NCBI GenBank assembly: GCA_022450665.1
Contig: JAKUPQ010000005.1
Span: 1 to 62,482, forward strand
Reading direction: 5' to 3'
Length of the DNA stretch: 62,482 nt
Origin: Alphaproteobacteria bacterium
GTDB taxonomy: Bacteria; Pseudomonadota; Alphaproteobacteria; Rickettsiales; VGDC01
This document shows positions 46,701 to 55,726 of this stretch, one piece after another (the first letter of the stretch is position 1; every line of letters begins with the position of its first letter). The notes under the pieces are model-generated. The model saw only the letters and a list, made by a program, of their open reading frames with translations, searched no databases and had not been told where the DNA came from. Made by a program: the position numbers and the translations under genes.

Positions 46701-47287
46701 GTGCGGATTGTTTCGAGTTCAGCATCAAATAAATCCAGCCGCACACCTTCACTATGGCCTGCCGGAAAAATATCTATGATATCGCCGCGCACAGCAAATT
46801 CGCCAGGTTCCATTGCCTTTCCCAATCGGGTATAGCCATTTGTCGCCAGAAAATGCAGTAAATAATCGCGGTCTAATTTTGCACCTTTCGCCATTTTCAT
46901 GGCGGCATTAGCCATGAGCTTGCGCGGCGCAATGCGCTGGGTAATTGCATTGGCGGTAGTCAGTACAATGCGTTGTGCTTGCGGCTTTTGCGTCAAGGTG
47001 GCCAAAGTAATTACGCGTTCTGCCACAATAGAATGGTGGGGCGATACGCGATCATAAGGTAAGCAATCCCACGCCGGAAAAGTTAACGTTGAAATATCGG
47101 GGGCAATGCAGGCAAGCACATGGCTCAGCGTATCTATTTCGCGGTCATCGGTCGCAATATGAATGATGGGGCGTGTGCCGCCAGCGCGGGCGATTTCGGC
47201 CAATATAAATGCCTCGCTACCCGCAGGCGCTGGCGAAAGCACAGCATTGAGCGGCGCATCGGATAGTAGTGGCGAATAGCGTTTCAT
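43763..47287 (-). CDS. mfd: Transcription-repair coupling factor
   Basis: Removes stalled RNA polymerase at DNA damage and recruits UvrA. The 1174-residue protein has the UvrB-homology module at the N-terminus, the RNA-polymerase-interacting domain starting ELVVHEEHGIGRFEGLY, helicase motif I CGDVGFGKTEVAM, motif II IVDEEQHFGVKQKERLK, motif III TLSATPIPRTL, and the translocation region GRVGRGKVRAYAYF with QLYQLRG. The C-terminal domain is complete. It ends in TAG followed two codons later by TAA in frame. Its ATG overlaps the sdhE stop (TGA/ATG overlap region at 47284-47287), so it is coupled to sdhE. Confidence 0.96.
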   Translation of the reverse strand: MKRYSPLLSDAPLNAVLSPAPAGSEAFILAEIARAGGTRPIIHIATDDREIDTLSHVLACIAPDISTLTFPAWDCLPYDRVSPHHSIVAERVITLATLTQKPQAQRIVLTTANAITQRIAPRKLMANAAMKMAKGAKLDRDYLLHFLATNGYTRLGKAMEPGEFAVRGDIIDIFPAGHSEGVRLDLFDAELETIRTYDPLSQTTTGELDDVTLHTVSEYVFTEENIQNFRNRYREMFGAITKADPLYESVSNGQHYAGMEHWLPLLHNNMETFFDYLPKQSIITHGHELTTAVSDREAVIHDYYEARKTGERAGSVTMGAAYHPLPPDALYLREEEWKTLMAGYITAELTPFKQEQKQDSTLIPLPFTKSRDFAKERANNPASVFDALKAYHKSKGEEKKPLILACYSTGSRERIRHLLAEHAIKPVLADDWQTASRTRFPKLALVMLPIEHGFELDNIALSTEQDLLGERIMRTTRKRKKAEAFIDEASSLTPGELVVHEEHGIGRFEGLYTVDVLGAEHDCLKLIYAGEDKLFIPVENIDVISRFGAGSEGDGMLDKLGGVAWQSRKARMKERIKMAAEELLNIAAARAINPAPVLTVPNGVYDEFAARFPYVETEDQERSITEVLEDLASGHPADRLVCGDVGFGKTEVAMRAAFVATHAQEGKVQVALVSPTTLLCRQHYSNFVERFQGLGLNIRQLSRLVPAREATKTRQMLKDGTCDIVIGTHALLSQQIDFANLGLMIVDEEQHFGVKQKERLKNLKHNVHVVTLSATPIPRTLQLALTGVRDLSLITTPPVDRLAVRTFVMPYDGLVLGEAIARERHRGGRIFYVVPRIKDLPDVQKAIHTIAPDAKLAVAHGQMPPAELDSIMHDFYEGKYDILLSTAIIESGIDIPTANTMIIHKADQFGLSQLYQLRGRVGRGKVRAYAYFTLPHGKTLTKQALQRLEVMQTLDTLGAGFSLASHDMDIRGFGNLVGEEQSGHVREVGVELYQHMFEEAVAAAKRKQQSDKLGGDKTAQPEAERWTPQINIGMSVLIPESYVQDLQLRLGLYRRMGFLTTNADIDNFAIELADRFGPLPVEVEHLLGVLKLKILCKQAEIERVDVGPKGAVLAFRNNLFSNPEKLIAFITQNAKHIKLRHDQKLVLMREWKPDAQSRLNELSHTLGEIATLAA

Positions 47288-47562
47288 ATTTTTTGTACAG
47301 CCTCGGCATTAATGCGTATCAAAGCATCCCACACCGAATTTTGATGTTCGGGAGGTAATGGAAGTTCGTGAGAAAACCATTTCCATATATAACTATCAGG
47401 CTCATCAAGCAAGGTTTCGTATGCATCTAAATCGGCATCGCTTAAATGCTGTAATGCACTATCAGCAAAGCGTCCAAGCAGTAGATCGGTTTCTTTACAT
47501 CCCCTGTGCCAGCTCTGATAATAGAGTCGTTTGATGCGGTTTTCACGTAGGTTATCGGTCAT
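47284..47562 (-). CDS. sdhE: Succinate dehydrogenase flavinylation factor SdhE
   Basis: Small assembly factor that promotes covalent FAD attachment to SdhA. About 92-95 residues depending on start; the ATG at 47562 (MTDNLRENRIKRL) fits best, with another ATG at 47571 possible. The conserved Arg-Gly-x-x-Glu motif is RGCKE (Arg-Gly-Cys-Lys-Glu, preceded by Tyr-Gln-Ser-Trp-His), followed by the LSDADLDAYETLLDEPDSYIWKW core. The position between mfd and recG is common in Alphaproteobacteria. Confidence 0.93.
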   Translation of the reverse strand: MTDNLRENRIKRLYYQSWHRGCKETDLLLGRFADSALQHLSDADLDAYETLLDEPDSYIWKWFSHELPLPPEHQNSVWDALIRINAEAVQKI

Positions 47563-47666
47563 AACTATCAAAAAATCGGTTGTGTAGAGTGAATAAAAAG
47601 CTTTAAATTGACATACAAGGCCGTGATAATGGCTTATTCATTCTTAGCAATCAACGGGTAACTGCA

Positions 47667-48566
47667 ATGCCAGGACCATTTCGCCAGACAGACGCTGTTT
47701 TAACTATAGCACAAGTGAACGAACGCAGATCCATAGAAGTGACTGCTGCCAACCAAGTAGCCGGAGAATTAACCGGCTATAGCCCGGAGGATTTAGTTGG
47801 CATGGAGTTTGTAAAGCTTGTGCCAAGCAAAATACACGAAGTCATTGAAGATTATGTGGAGTTTGAGGACGGGCATAATGATGTTGGCGAAGTGCTACGT
47901 AAAGTGCGCGATTTTCGAATCAAAACTAAAGAGGGTAAAGAACTCTCGATAAATATGAAAATTGTACGGCACCACTCCAATTTGCATGATGAATTTATGC
48001 TAATTATGCAAGATGAAGAAGTACAGCGCGGCACCGATAGTTTTATGGCCGCATTGCGTGAGAATTTCGATGGCCATGCCGCTTTGAATCCCGACACACA
48101 ATTGCCAGACAGGTCCAGCTACGAAAAAGGCATGGATATGATCATGCTGCATATGGAAAATATTTCCAATGGCGTATGTGTGGCAATTTTTGAGCTTGAT
48201 GATTATCAACAAATCTTAGGAAAATATGGTGTGAATGCATGCCATAAAGCAATGCAGGACATAGCGGGTTTATGTAAGCAGAATCTGCGTAGTAACGATG
48301 TGGTTGCCCAATTCGATAAATCACGCCTTGCGCTGATTTTAGTGGGAACCACCCGCGAACCTGCAAAAATTGTGTTGAATCGCCTGCGTTGGCTGATAGC
48401 TGGCATGCATATCCGTACCCAACAGGGGGTAGATTTTCAAACCACTACCAGTGTTTTGTTCCACGAAATCGACAGCAATACACAGCCCGATGAGTTGATT
48501 GAAAAATTTGAATCAACCCTCGAAGATAAACCTGCAGAAAGCACCAATCTAGTCGTTGAAATATAA
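47667..48566 (+). CDS. PAS domain protein with degenerate GGDEF-like domain
   Basis: A 299-residue cytoplasmic protein. Residues 10-115 form a PAS-type sensor (VTAANQVAGELTGYSPEDLVGM, then RDFRIKTKEGKEL and the HDEFMLIMQD strand). Residues 135-280 follow the layout of a diguanylate cyclase domain (LPDRSSYEKGMDMIM, VAIFELDDYQQILGKYG, LRSNDVVAQFDKSRLALIL), but the GGDEF active-site motif is replaced by a sequence around Phe-Asp-Lys-Ser-Arg-Leu. It is therefore probably not an active cyclase; a binding or regulatory role is possible. No output DNA-binding domain. It overlaps or abuts recG and is likely co-transcribed. Confidence 0.68.
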   Translation: MPGPFRQTDAVLTIAQVNERRSIEVTAANQVAGELTGYSPEDLVGMEFVKLVPSKIHEVIEDYVEFEDGHNDVGEVLRKVRDFRIKTKEGKELSINMKIVRHHSNLHDEFMLIMQDEEVQRGTDSFMAALRENFDGHAALNPDTQLPDRSSYEKGMDMIMLHMENISNGVCVAIFELDDYQQILGKYGVNACHKAMQDIAGLCKQNLRSNDVVAQFDKSRLALILVGTTREPAKIVLNRLRWLIAGMHIRTQQGVDFQTTTSVLFHEIDSNTQPDELIEKFESTLEDKPAESTNLVVEI

Positions 48567-48579
48567 GTACAAAGCGACT

Positions 48580-50706
48580 ATGACCAGACCCGATATACTC
48601 GCGCCGCTATTCGATGATGTTACCAGTATCAAAGGGGTGGGTAATCATGTAGCAAGCTGTATGGGGCGGTTGTTACACCGCGATGGCAATGCCAAAACTG
48701 TGTTGCGCGATGTATTGTTTCATGCTCCTGTCGCCATAATAGACCGCCGTTTCTCGCCGCCAATCAGCGAAGCGCCAGAGGGAGTTATTGCTACATTTGA
48801 AGTTGAAATTCTTCAGCATTTCCCGCCCCCGCCACGCACTCGTCATATTCCGTATCGTATTTTGTGTAGTAATGATAGCGGTAGGTTAAATATTGCGATT
48901 TTTCATGCACGTAAAGATGTGATGCAAAAGCAATTTCCTATGGGAGAGCAGCGAATCGTCAGTGGACGTGTGGAATATTTTAATGGTCTACCGCAAATCA
49001 GTCATCCTGATTATGTGGTAACACCAGAAAACCGCTGGCAGGTCAATCGCATCGAGCCGATATATCCACTTACTGCTGGAATTAGCCAGAAGCAAATATT
49101 GCGCCTGATGGCCGAAACTTTAAAAGTTACTCCGCTACTGCCGGAATGGTGCGACAAGCACATGTTGCAACAGCAACAGTGGAGCGGATGGAAAAAGACA
49201 CTTACAACCCTGCATCGCCCTACCGATATGCAAGAGCTAACTTTAAGCAATCCATGGCGTCGCGTCGCATATGATGAATTGTTAGCCAACCAATTGGCAT
49301 TGGCTATTGTCCGTAAACGGCACCGCAAACAGGCGGGGCTGGTGGTTGAAAGCGATGGGCATTTGTATCGCGAAATGCATGATGCTTTGCCTTTTGAGCT
49401 TACCACGGGGCAAAATAAAGTGTTGCAGGAAATTCATATAGATATGGCAAGCGGAGCGCGTATGCTCCGTTTATTACAAGGCGATGTGGGCAGCGGAAAA
49501 ACCGTTGTAGCCATGTTGGCAATGGCGCATGTAATTGCCATGAAAAAACAAGCAGCGCTAATGGCTCCCACAGATATTCTGGCGCGGCAACATGCCAAGT
49601 TTTTCCGCAATATACTTTCGCCACTGGGATTACGTGTAGAATTGCTAACAGGAAAAACCGGCACCGCAAAAGAGCGCGAAGCATTGCGCACAGAAATTGC
49701 ACAAGGAGCGGTAGATGTTGTGATCGGTACACATGCGCTGTTTCAAGAATCTGTTGCTTTTGCTGATTTAGCCTTGGTAGTGGTGGATGAGCAGCATCGT
49801 TTTGGTGTAGCGCAGCGTATGCAACTGGCAAAAAAAGCAAAAATCCCTCCACATATTTTGTTGATGACAGCCACGCCTATACCGCGCAGTTTAACCATGA
49901 CGATATTCGGTGATATGGATAGTTCGATACTTTCTGAAAAACCGGCAGGACGCCAACCCATAGACACAAGGGTTATGCCATTGGAAAAACAGCAAGATGT
50001 GGTAAAAGCCCTGCATCGCGCAATAGCAAATGGTAACAAAATATATTGGATATGCCCGTTGGTTGAAGAAGCCGAAGAAAACTCTGATCCTAAGACAGAT
50101 TTAGCCGCTGCAGAAGCGCGGCACAAAGCCTTTGAGCAAGAATTTGGAGGACGAGTTGGTTTGGTGCATGGCCGGATGAAACCCGAGCAGCGCGAACCGG
50201 TTATGCAAGGATTTGCAGGCGCTGAATATGATGTTCTGGTCGCCACCACCGTTATTGAAGTGGGCGTTGATGTGCCTGACGCCACAGTGATGGTTATTGA
50301 ACATGCGGAGCGTTTTGGTTTGTCGCAACTACACCAGCTACGCGGGCGGGTAGGGCGCGGCAGTCGTAAGTCATCTTGTATATTATTATATGGCCATCCA
50401 GCTGGAGAAGTGGGGGAGCAAAGGCTTCGCATTATGCGCGAAACAGAAGATGGATTTCGTATTGCCGAAGAAGACATGCGTTTGCGTGGCGCGGGAGATG
50501 TACTGGGCACACGACAAAGCGGTGTACCCAATTTCTACTTTGCTGATTTAGTGCGCGACAGCGATTTGGCGTTGATAGCGAGAGACGATGCTAAGCTGAT
50601 ATTGCATAGCGACCCGCAATTGGAAACAGCGCGGGGCAAGGCACTGCGCGTTTTACTGTATTTATTTTCGTATGATGAAAATATCCGCTATTTACGAAGC
50701 GGCTAA
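48580..50706 (+). CDS. recG: ATP-dependent DNA helicase RecG
   Basis: Branch-migrates stalled forks and recombination intermediates. The ATG at 48580 is chosen over an in-frame TTG at 48556 that overlaps the preceding gene; it gives 708 residues. The wedge/OB domain is N-terminal (ITSIKGVG-like VTSIKGVGNHVA at the start). Helicase motifs are LLQGDVGSGKTVVAMLA, VVVDEQHRFGVAQRMQL, LMTATPIPRSL, TTVIEVGVDVPDATVMV and QLHQLRGRVGRG. The C-terminus is complete. It converges on lpxB with a three-base gap. Confidence 0.96.
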   Translation: MTRPDILAPLFDDVTSIKGVGNHVASCMGRLLHRDGNAKTVLRDVLFHAPVAIIDRRFSPPISEAPEGVIATFEVEILQHFPPPPRTRHIPYRILCSNDSGRLNIAIFHARKDVMQKQFPMGEQRIVSGRVEYFNGLPQISHPDYVVTPENRWQVNRIEPIYPLTAGISQKQILRLMAETLKVTPLLPEWCDKHMLQQQQWSGWKKTLTTLHRPTDMQELTLSNPWRRVAYDELLANQLALAIVRKRHRKQAGLVVESDGHLYREMHDALPFELTTGQNKVLQEIHIDMASGARMLRLLQGDVGSGKTVVAMLAMAHVIAMKKQAALMAPTDILARQHAKFFRNILSPLGLRVELLTGKTGTAKEREALRTEIAQGAVDVVIGTHALFQESVAFADLALVVVDEQHRFGVAQRMQLAKKAKIPPHILLMTATPIPRSLTMTIFGDMDSSILSEKPAGRQPIDTRVMPLEKQQDVVKALHRAIANGNKIYWICPLVEEAEENSDPKTDLAAAEARHKAFEQEFGGRVGLVHGRMKPEQREPVMQGFAGAEYDVLVATTVIEVGVDVPDATVMVIEHAERFGLSQLHQLRGRVGRGSRKSSCILLYGHPAGEVGEQRLRIMRETEDGFRIAEEDMRLRGAGDVLGTRQSGVPNFYFADLVRDSDLALIARDDAKLILHSDPQLETARGKALRVLLYLFSYDENIRYLRSG

Positions 50707-50709
50707 GAT

Positions 50710-51858
50710 TTATGCGGCAATCGCAGCTGCCGCTTTTTGCGAGGGTGTTGTTGTCGCGTGAAGCCCCAGTTTTTTGAGCGCAAGTGCAAAGGCATTAACC
50801 TGTAATTGGCGCTTACTATCCTGTGCAAGCAAACTGCGTAGTTCATTTAAAATACGCTCAGAGGTTGCTTCTTCTTGCAGCAGTTCCGGCACCACTTCGC
50901 TTTGCACCAGAATATTAACCAGCGTAACATAGGGCGTAATGATCATGCGACGCATAAGCCATGCGCTGATAGGATTTACTTTATACATTACCACCATAGG
51001 AGTGTTGCTGAGTGCCAATTCTAGGGTTACCGTACCTGATTTGGCAATGGCAACGTCTGCAGCGGCAAAGGCGTTCCATTTTTCCTGTGACTGATCGGCA
51101 ATCACCAATTTCGTTGGCCAATTTTTCGTTTGCGCGTGTATTGTATCCATCAAGTGTGGCACTGCAGGAATAACGGTGACGCAATGGGGGAACTGCTCGG
51201 CGATATGTGTCATGGTTTCGCGCAACACCGGAATATGGCGCTTTAGCTCGCCACTTCGACTGCCGGGAAGCACTGCAATCACTTTTGCATCCGCCGCAAT
51301 GCCGTGATGTGTACGAAACGATGCACCATCGCCGTTTACTGTAGTTTCTACCAATGGGTGGCCGACAAAATCTGCCTGCATGCCTTCTGCCTCAAAATAA
51401 GCGGGTTCAAAGGGCAGAAGAGTAAGCACTTGGTCATAAATTTGCGATAATCTTTTTGCACGCTCTGGCTTATATGCCCATACGCTGGGTGCAACATAAT
51501 GTACAAAACGCGGCGATTTATCATGACCTTTAGGCCAGTTTTTACGCAAGGCGTCGGCCACGCGAAAGCAAAATCCGGGGGAGTCAATGGTTACAATAAT
51601 ATCAGGTTGGGTACGCTGAATATCTTTTACGGTTATTTTAATGCGTTTTAGCAAGCGTGGAATATGAGGAATAACCTCTAAAAATCCCATCAGTGACAAT
51701 TCCGACATGGGAAATAAACTATGCAGTCCTTGCTCGTGCATTTGCGGGCCGCCAATACCATTGAATTCAATATCGGGGTGTTCTGCGCGCAAGGCTTGCA
51801 TTAAGCGCGCGCCAAGTAAATCGCCTGATTGTTCACCTGCTATGAGATATACGCGCAT
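50710..51858 (-). CDS. lpxB: Lipid-A-disaccharide synthase
   Basis: Joins UDP-2,3-diacylglucosamine and lipid X to make the lipid A disaccharide at the inner membrane. The 382-residue GT-B glycosyltransferase begins LIAGEQSGDLLGARLM, contains FNGIGGPQM, HYVAPSVWAYKPERAKR, VLPGSRSGELKRH and the C-terminal donor-site SGTVTLELAL. It is the last gene of the envelope operon, two bases after lpxI. Confidence 0.95.
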   Translation of the reverse strand: MRVYLIAGEQSGDLLGARLMQALRAEHPDIEFNGIGGPQMHEQGLHSLFPMSELSLMGFLEVIPHIPRLLKRIKITVKDIQRTQPDIIVTIDSPGFCFRVADALRKNWPKGHDKSPRFVHYVAPSVWAYKPERAKRLSQIYDQVLTLLPFEPAYFEAEGMQADFVGHPLVETTVNGDGASFRTHHGIAADAKVIAVLPGSRSGELKRHIPVLRETMTHIAEQFPHCVTVIPAVPHLMDTIHAQTKNWPTKLVIADQSQEKWNAFAAADVAIAKSGTVTLELALSNTPMVVMYKVNPISAWLMRRMIITPYVTLVNILVQSEVVPELLQEEATSERILNELRSLLAQDSKRQLQVNAFALALKKLGLHATTTPSQKAAAAIAA

Positions 51859-51860
51859 GA

Positions 51861-52739
51861 TCAGGAATCTTTCTGAGTGATGGTATCTTCCAGTGTAAAA
51901 CCCAATACAAACACCCCTAGCGCATCGGCTTTGAGCGCCACCGCCTGACGATCAAGAATAAGCGCGCCACCTGCTTCTATGGCAATGCCAGCAAATCCGG
52001 CATGAGCGATATTTTCTACTGTGGCAGTGCCTATAGTCGGTAAATCAACCCGCCGCTCTTGCGAGGGTTTTTTGACTTTTATTAGCACTCCACCATGGGG
52101 AACATTGCGCTTTAACAATCCGCAACGGCTGATTAGTTCGTCGGTGCCTTCAGCGGCTTCTACTCCTAGCACATATCCTTGTTGTATGATAACCGCTTGG
52201 CCAATATCCAACTCGCCCACCGCATGGCCAATGCGTACGCCGGTTTCGATGTCTTTTTGCGCTTCTTTAGTTGGCGAGATGCGGCCAATAAGCCCTTGGG
52301 GTGCAAGTAAATTCTGCAATACCTCATCTGCACCAATTACCTTAAAGCCTTCTTCTTCCAAATAATCGATCACGGCGGTAAGTAGCGAGTTATCGCCCGC
52401 GAAGAACGATTTTCCTAAGCGCGCCAAGAGCCGCGCACCTGTGCCGTCTGGGCGCAATGTGGCAAGGCTGGGGCGCTTTAGCCGACCCGCCATTACCAGC
52501 TCTTTAACGCCAGCTTGATGCAAGTGATGGAGCGATTCGCCAATGGCTCCCAAGCGCACTCGTGCATGAGGCTGGTTATCGAGTAATTCAGGGTCTACCG
52601 CACCCTCGAACCCTAAAATAAAATAGGGGCGATTTTGGCTTTTACAGGCATCAATCAAACGTGCGGGCAACTCGCCGCCGCCTGCAAGAATGCCCAAAGT
52701 GGGTAAGGTTTCGGCTTGCTCATGTATTTCAGCTTGCAT
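51861..52739 (-). CDS. lpxI: UDP-2,3-diacylglucosamine hydrolase LpxI
   Basis: Hydrolyses UDP-diacylglucosamine to lipid X; replaces LpxH in alphaproteobacteria. The protein (292 residues from the ATG at 52739; 302 from an earlier start at 52769) has GILAGGGELPARLIDAC at the start, LVMAGRLKRPSL, the catalytic-region RISPTKEAQKDIETG, AVGELDIGQAVIIQQG and GGVLIKVKKPSQERRVDLPTIG. The preferred ATG overlaps the lpxA stop by 11 bases. Confidence 0.93.
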   Translation of the reverse strand: MQAEIHEQAETLPTLGILAGGGELPARLIDACKSQNRPYFILGFEGAVDPELLDNQPHARVRLGAIGESLHHLHQAGVKELVMAGRLKRPSLATLRPDGTGARLLARLGKSFFAGDNSLLTAVIDYLEEEGFKVIGADEVLQNLLAPQGLIGRISPTKEAQKDIETGVRIGHAVGELDIGQAVIIQQGYVLGVEAAEGTDELISRCGLLKRNVPHGGVLIKVKKPSQERRVDLPTIGTATVENIAHAGFAGIAIEAGGALILDRQAVALKADALGVFVLGFTLEDTITQKDS

Positions 52740-53556
52740 CGCTAGTCGCACCTTGGGCAGTAGACTCACGGCGGGGCATAAGCATTTTGCGGCTGGTTTC
52801 TGCGCCCATGAATTTTAGCACTTCTGCCACCACCGGAACATGCCCCGATTGTTCTTCGATAATTGCTGCGCGGTCTGCCAATGTACCTTCGTCCGAATTG
52901 AACATGATTTTATACGCGTTACGTAGGGCGTGTATATCGCTGCGCTCAAGGTTACGGCGTTTGAGGCCAATCAGGTTGAGACCGGCCAGCCATGCGCGTT
53001 CGCCAACTACTGAACCATAAGGAATAACATCGCTTTCAACGCCAGACATGCCACCAATCATAGCGCCAGTGCCAATGCGTACAAACTGATGCACTGCTGA
53101 TAAACCGCCAATGATTGCGCCATCGCCCACCTGCACATGGCCGGCAAGGGTGGCATTATTTGCCATAATAACATGGTGTCCTAGCATGCAATCATGAGCG
53201 ACATGCGTGCTAACCATAAATAAGCAGTTATCGCCCACTTGGGTTAGCGCACCACCGCCTTCAGTGCCGGGGTTCATGGTTACATGCTCGCGGATGGTAT
53301 TATTTTTACCAATGACAAGGCGGGTTTTTTCGCCTTTATATTTTAAGTCTTGAGGTGCATGGCCAAGAGAGCTGAATGGAAAAATCTGCGTGTTATCGCC
53401 AATTTCAGTGTGCCCACTCACTGCTACATGCGAATGTAATACAAGGTTATTCCCTAATTTTACATGTGCTCCGATAACGCAGAATGCACCAATTTTTGTG
53501 CCGTCGCCAATAACTGCTCCATCTTCAACGATGGCGCTTGGGTGGATATTGCTCAT
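52729..53556 (-). CDS. lpxA: UDP-N-acetylglucosamine acyltransferase
   Basis: First step of lipid A synthesis. From the ATG at 53556, one base after the fabZ stop, the protein has 275 residues; ATG 53565 inside fabZ is less likely. It is a left-handed beta-helix of hexapeptide repeats (IHPSAIVEDGAVIGDGTKIG, VSGHTEIGDNTQIF). The catalytic His region is HVAHDCMLGHHVIMAN. HQFVRIGTGAMIGGMSGV and a helical C-terminus with NAYKIMFNS are typical. Confidence 0.95.
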   Translation of the reverse strand: MSNIHPSAIVEDGAVIGDGTKIGAFCVIGAHVKLGNNLVLHSHVAVSGHTEIGDNTQIFPFSSLGHAPQDLKYKGEKTRLVIGKNNTIREHVTMNPGTEGGGALTQVGDNCLFMVSTHVAHDCMLGHHVIMANNATLAGHVQVGDGAIIGGLSAVHQFVRIGTGAMIGGMSGVESDVIPYGSVVGERAWLAGLNLIGLKRRNLERSDIHALRNAYKIMFNSDEGTLADRAAIIEEQSGHVPVVAEVLKFMGAETSRKMLMPRRESTAQGATSDAS

Positions 53557-53557
53557 A

Positions 53558-54007
53558 TTATGCATCCACAATCATGGCGGAAAATGTAGCATCAGCAACT
53601 TTTTTGCCGTTTACAATAGCTTCTGATTTAAATTTCCAAACATTTCCACGGTTGCGTTCTTTAATGACATGCAATTCCAATTTGTCTCCGGGAATTACGG
53701 GCTTGCGGAATTTCGCTTCTTCAATTGACATAAAATACACAAGCTTGCCTTCGGCTTCTTCGCCCAGTGTTTCTACCACCAATACCGCAGAAGTTTGCGC
53801 CATAGCTTCAATAATCAATACGCCTGGCATAATGGGGCGTTGTGGAAAATGGCCAATGAAATGAGGTTCGTTAAATGTGACATTTTTTATGCCTGTGGCA
53901 CGCACATCTTTGTCGATATCTTCAACGCGGTCTATTAATAAAAATGGATAGCGATGAGGAATCATCTCCATAATACGGTTGATATCAATTGATGTGGTTT
54001 CGCTCAT
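53558..54007 (-). CDS. fabZ: 3-hydroxyacyl-[ACP] dehydratase FabZ
   Basis: Dehydrates 3-hydroxyacyl-ACP in fatty acid synthesis and so competes with LpxA/LpxD for the same acyl-ACP. The 149-residue hot-dog protein has [13 protein letters not shown], the catalytic His in [19 protein letters not shown] and the following Glu in [13 protein letters not shown]. Position between lpxD and lpxA is standard. Confidence 0.97.
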   Translation of the reverse strand: MSETTSIDINRIMEMIPHRYPFLLIDRVEDIDKDVRATGIKNVTFNEPHFIGHFPQRPIMPGVLIIEAMAQTSAVLVVETLGEEAEGKLVYFMSIEEAKFRKPVIPGDKLELHVIKERNRGNVWKFKSEAIVNGKKVADATFSAMIVDA

Positions 54008-54009
54008 TG

Positions 54010-55029
54010 TTATGCCCTTTTCTTGATTAGTCTAGAAACTGCTGCCACTTGTCTGCGCCAATCCATAATGGGAATTGCGGGAAATCCTCCATAAATTGCG
54101 CCATCGGGAATATTGTTGCTTACACCGGCTTTTGCGGCCACGGTGGCTCCGTGACCAATGCGTATATGTCCTGCAACGCCCACTTGGCCTGCCAGTGTGG
54201 CGCCGTCACCAATCTCTGTGCTGCCAGAAACCCCTACTTGCGATACCAAAATCGCGGAGCGCCCCATTTTTACATTATGTCCGATTTGCACAAGATTATC
54301 TATTTTGCTGCCAGCGCCAATAATGGTGTCGGGGCCAGCGCCTCTGTCTATACATGATCCGGCGCCAATTTCTACGTAGTTTTCAACTATCACCCGCCCA
54401 AGCTGCGGTACTTTAATTGCTCCGGTAGGGCTTTTGGCGAATCCGAATCCGTCTTGCCCGATATTTACGCCGGAATGAATAATCACATGCGCGCCAATGA
54501 CTGCATGGGTAATGCTGGTATTTGCGCCAACACGGGTATGATCGCCAATTGTTACGCCATTGGCAATGACTGCATTGGGGGCAATCACGCAGTTCTTGCC
54601 TAATAATACGTGTTTGCCAATATACGCTCCCGCACCAATTTCGCACCCTTCGCCGATGGTTGCTGTGGTGTCTATGCTTGCGGAAGATGAAATTTCTGCG
54701 CAAGAGACAGGCGCGGGGAAAAAGAGTGTAGCTGTTTGCGCGAAGCAAAGATACGGGTTTTCAGAAACCAGCAAGGCCATAGTTTGCGGTGCTTTGGCCA
54801 TGTGTTTTGGATGAACAAAACATGCTCCTGCATGGCTTTGAACAAATGTTTCAATGTATTTGGGGTTGTCCAAAAAGCTTATATCTTCACGCGTGGCGGT
54901 GTCGAGAGGAGCCACGCTGCTGAACGAAGCATTGGCATCCGCGCCATTCGATAATTCGGCACTTGTCAGGCGCGCAATGTCACCTAATCTATGTGGGCCG
55001 GCATTTCGAAAGAAGCGCGGATCTGCCAT
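54010..55029 (-). CDS. lpxD: UDP-3-O-(3-hydroxyacyl)glucosamine N-acyltransferase
   Basis: Adds the second acyl chain during lipid A synthesis. The 339-residue protein has the N-terminal uridine-binding domain ([20 protein letters not shown]), then hexapeptide repeats ([40 protein letters not shown]), the DGFGFA motif and the catalytic His in [16 protein letters not shown]-terminus is a short helix ([17 protein letters not shown]). Two bases before fabZ. Confidence 0.96.
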   Translation of the reverse strand: MADPRFFRNAGPHRLGDIARLTSAELSNGADANASFSSVAPLDTATREDISFLDNPKYIETFVQSHAGACFVHPKHMAKAPQTMALLVSENPYLCFAQTATLFFPAPVSCAEISSSASIDTTATIGEGCEIGAGAYIGKHVLLGKNCVIAPNAVIANGVTIGDHTRVGANTSITHAVIGAHVIIHSGVNIGQDGFGFAKSPTGAIKVPQLGRVIVENYVEIGAGSCIDRGAGPDTIIGAGSKIDNLVQIGHNVKMGRSAILVSQVGVSGSTEIGDGATLAGQVGVAGHIRIGHGATVAAKAGVSNNIPDGAIYGGFPAIPIMDWRRQVAAVSRLIKKRA

Positions 55030-55059
55030 GCTAATAATTACTTCACTGCGTTATTGGAA

Positions 55060-55605
55060 TTAAAACTTGATGTCTACACGAGGCAGGTCTTTATCCAACT
55101 GCGATAGTACGTCTTGCGTAATATCCAATTCTGGAGTGGCATATACCAGATTATTGGTTGGGATAACAATTTTGAAGCCACGGGCTTTTGCCATATCGCC
55201 AACAATTTTCATTACGGCTTCCTGAATTTCACCCACCGCTTCGTTATATGCTTCGCCTAAGCGCTCGCGTTTATCCTGCACGTCTTTTTGTGCATTTGTG
55301 ACTTGCTCGGCAAATTTACGCTTTTCTTGCTCTAATGCTTCTGGCGAGAGAATACTGCGCTTTTCGGACAAAGATTTGTCTTCTTTACGCAGTTTGTCTT
55401 CAATAGTTTTTAATTCGCCCTGATATTGATTGCGTTTGTTATCAATCAGGGTTTTCGCAGATTTTGCCGCAGCAGAATCACGCAAAATGGACTGAATATT
55501 GATGGTAACTATTTCTTGTGCAAAAGCGGCAACGGGAGTAAGCACCAGTGCGGCAGCCATGCAAAGTGGGGCTATAAGTGTTTTGAAGGCTTGAAGCGAA
55601 CGCAT
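55060..55605 (-). CDS. skp: Periplasmic chaperone Skp/OmpH
   Basis: Holds unfolded outer-membrane proteins on their way to BamA. The start is the ATG at 55605, preceded by AAGGAAC; 14 codons upstream in frame are not used. A signal peptide (residues 1-30, ending AAFAQ) precedes a short strand VTINIQSILRDS and a long coiled-coil (about 55-125, KTIEDKLRKEDKSLSEKRS and following) with the helical tentacle pattern of Skp, then a C-terminal strand region. 181 residues, similar to family. Between bamA and lpxD as usual. Confidence 0.9.
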   Translation of the reverse strand: MRSLQAFKTLIAPLCMAAALVLTPVAAFAQEIVTINIQSILRDSAAAKSAKTLIDNKRNQYQGELKTIEDKLRKEDKSLSEKRSILSPEALEQEKRKFAEQVTNAQKDVQDKRERLGEAYNEAVGEIQEAVMKIVGDMAKARGFKIVIPTNNLVYATPELDITQDVLSQLDKDLPRVDIKF

Positions 55606-55726
55606 AATATGTTCCTTTATTCTAAATCTTAAATGTTGTTGTGGCACAAAGTCCGTATTACAGCCTGAGCATAATAGATAAAAAATCCATCAGGCAAATA
55701 CCAAGAATGTGCATATCAGGGTTTCA

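Noticed and set aside
20101-47287. Genome-wide reassignment of TAG as a sense codon
   Set aside because: dnaE, mfd, parE and the MCC beta gene end properly with TAG at the expected protein length, so TAG works as stop here.
49743-50531. 262-codon minus-strand frame opposite recG
   Set aside because: Overlaps helicase motifs read on plus; Ser/Arg-rich low-information sequence typical of shadow frames.
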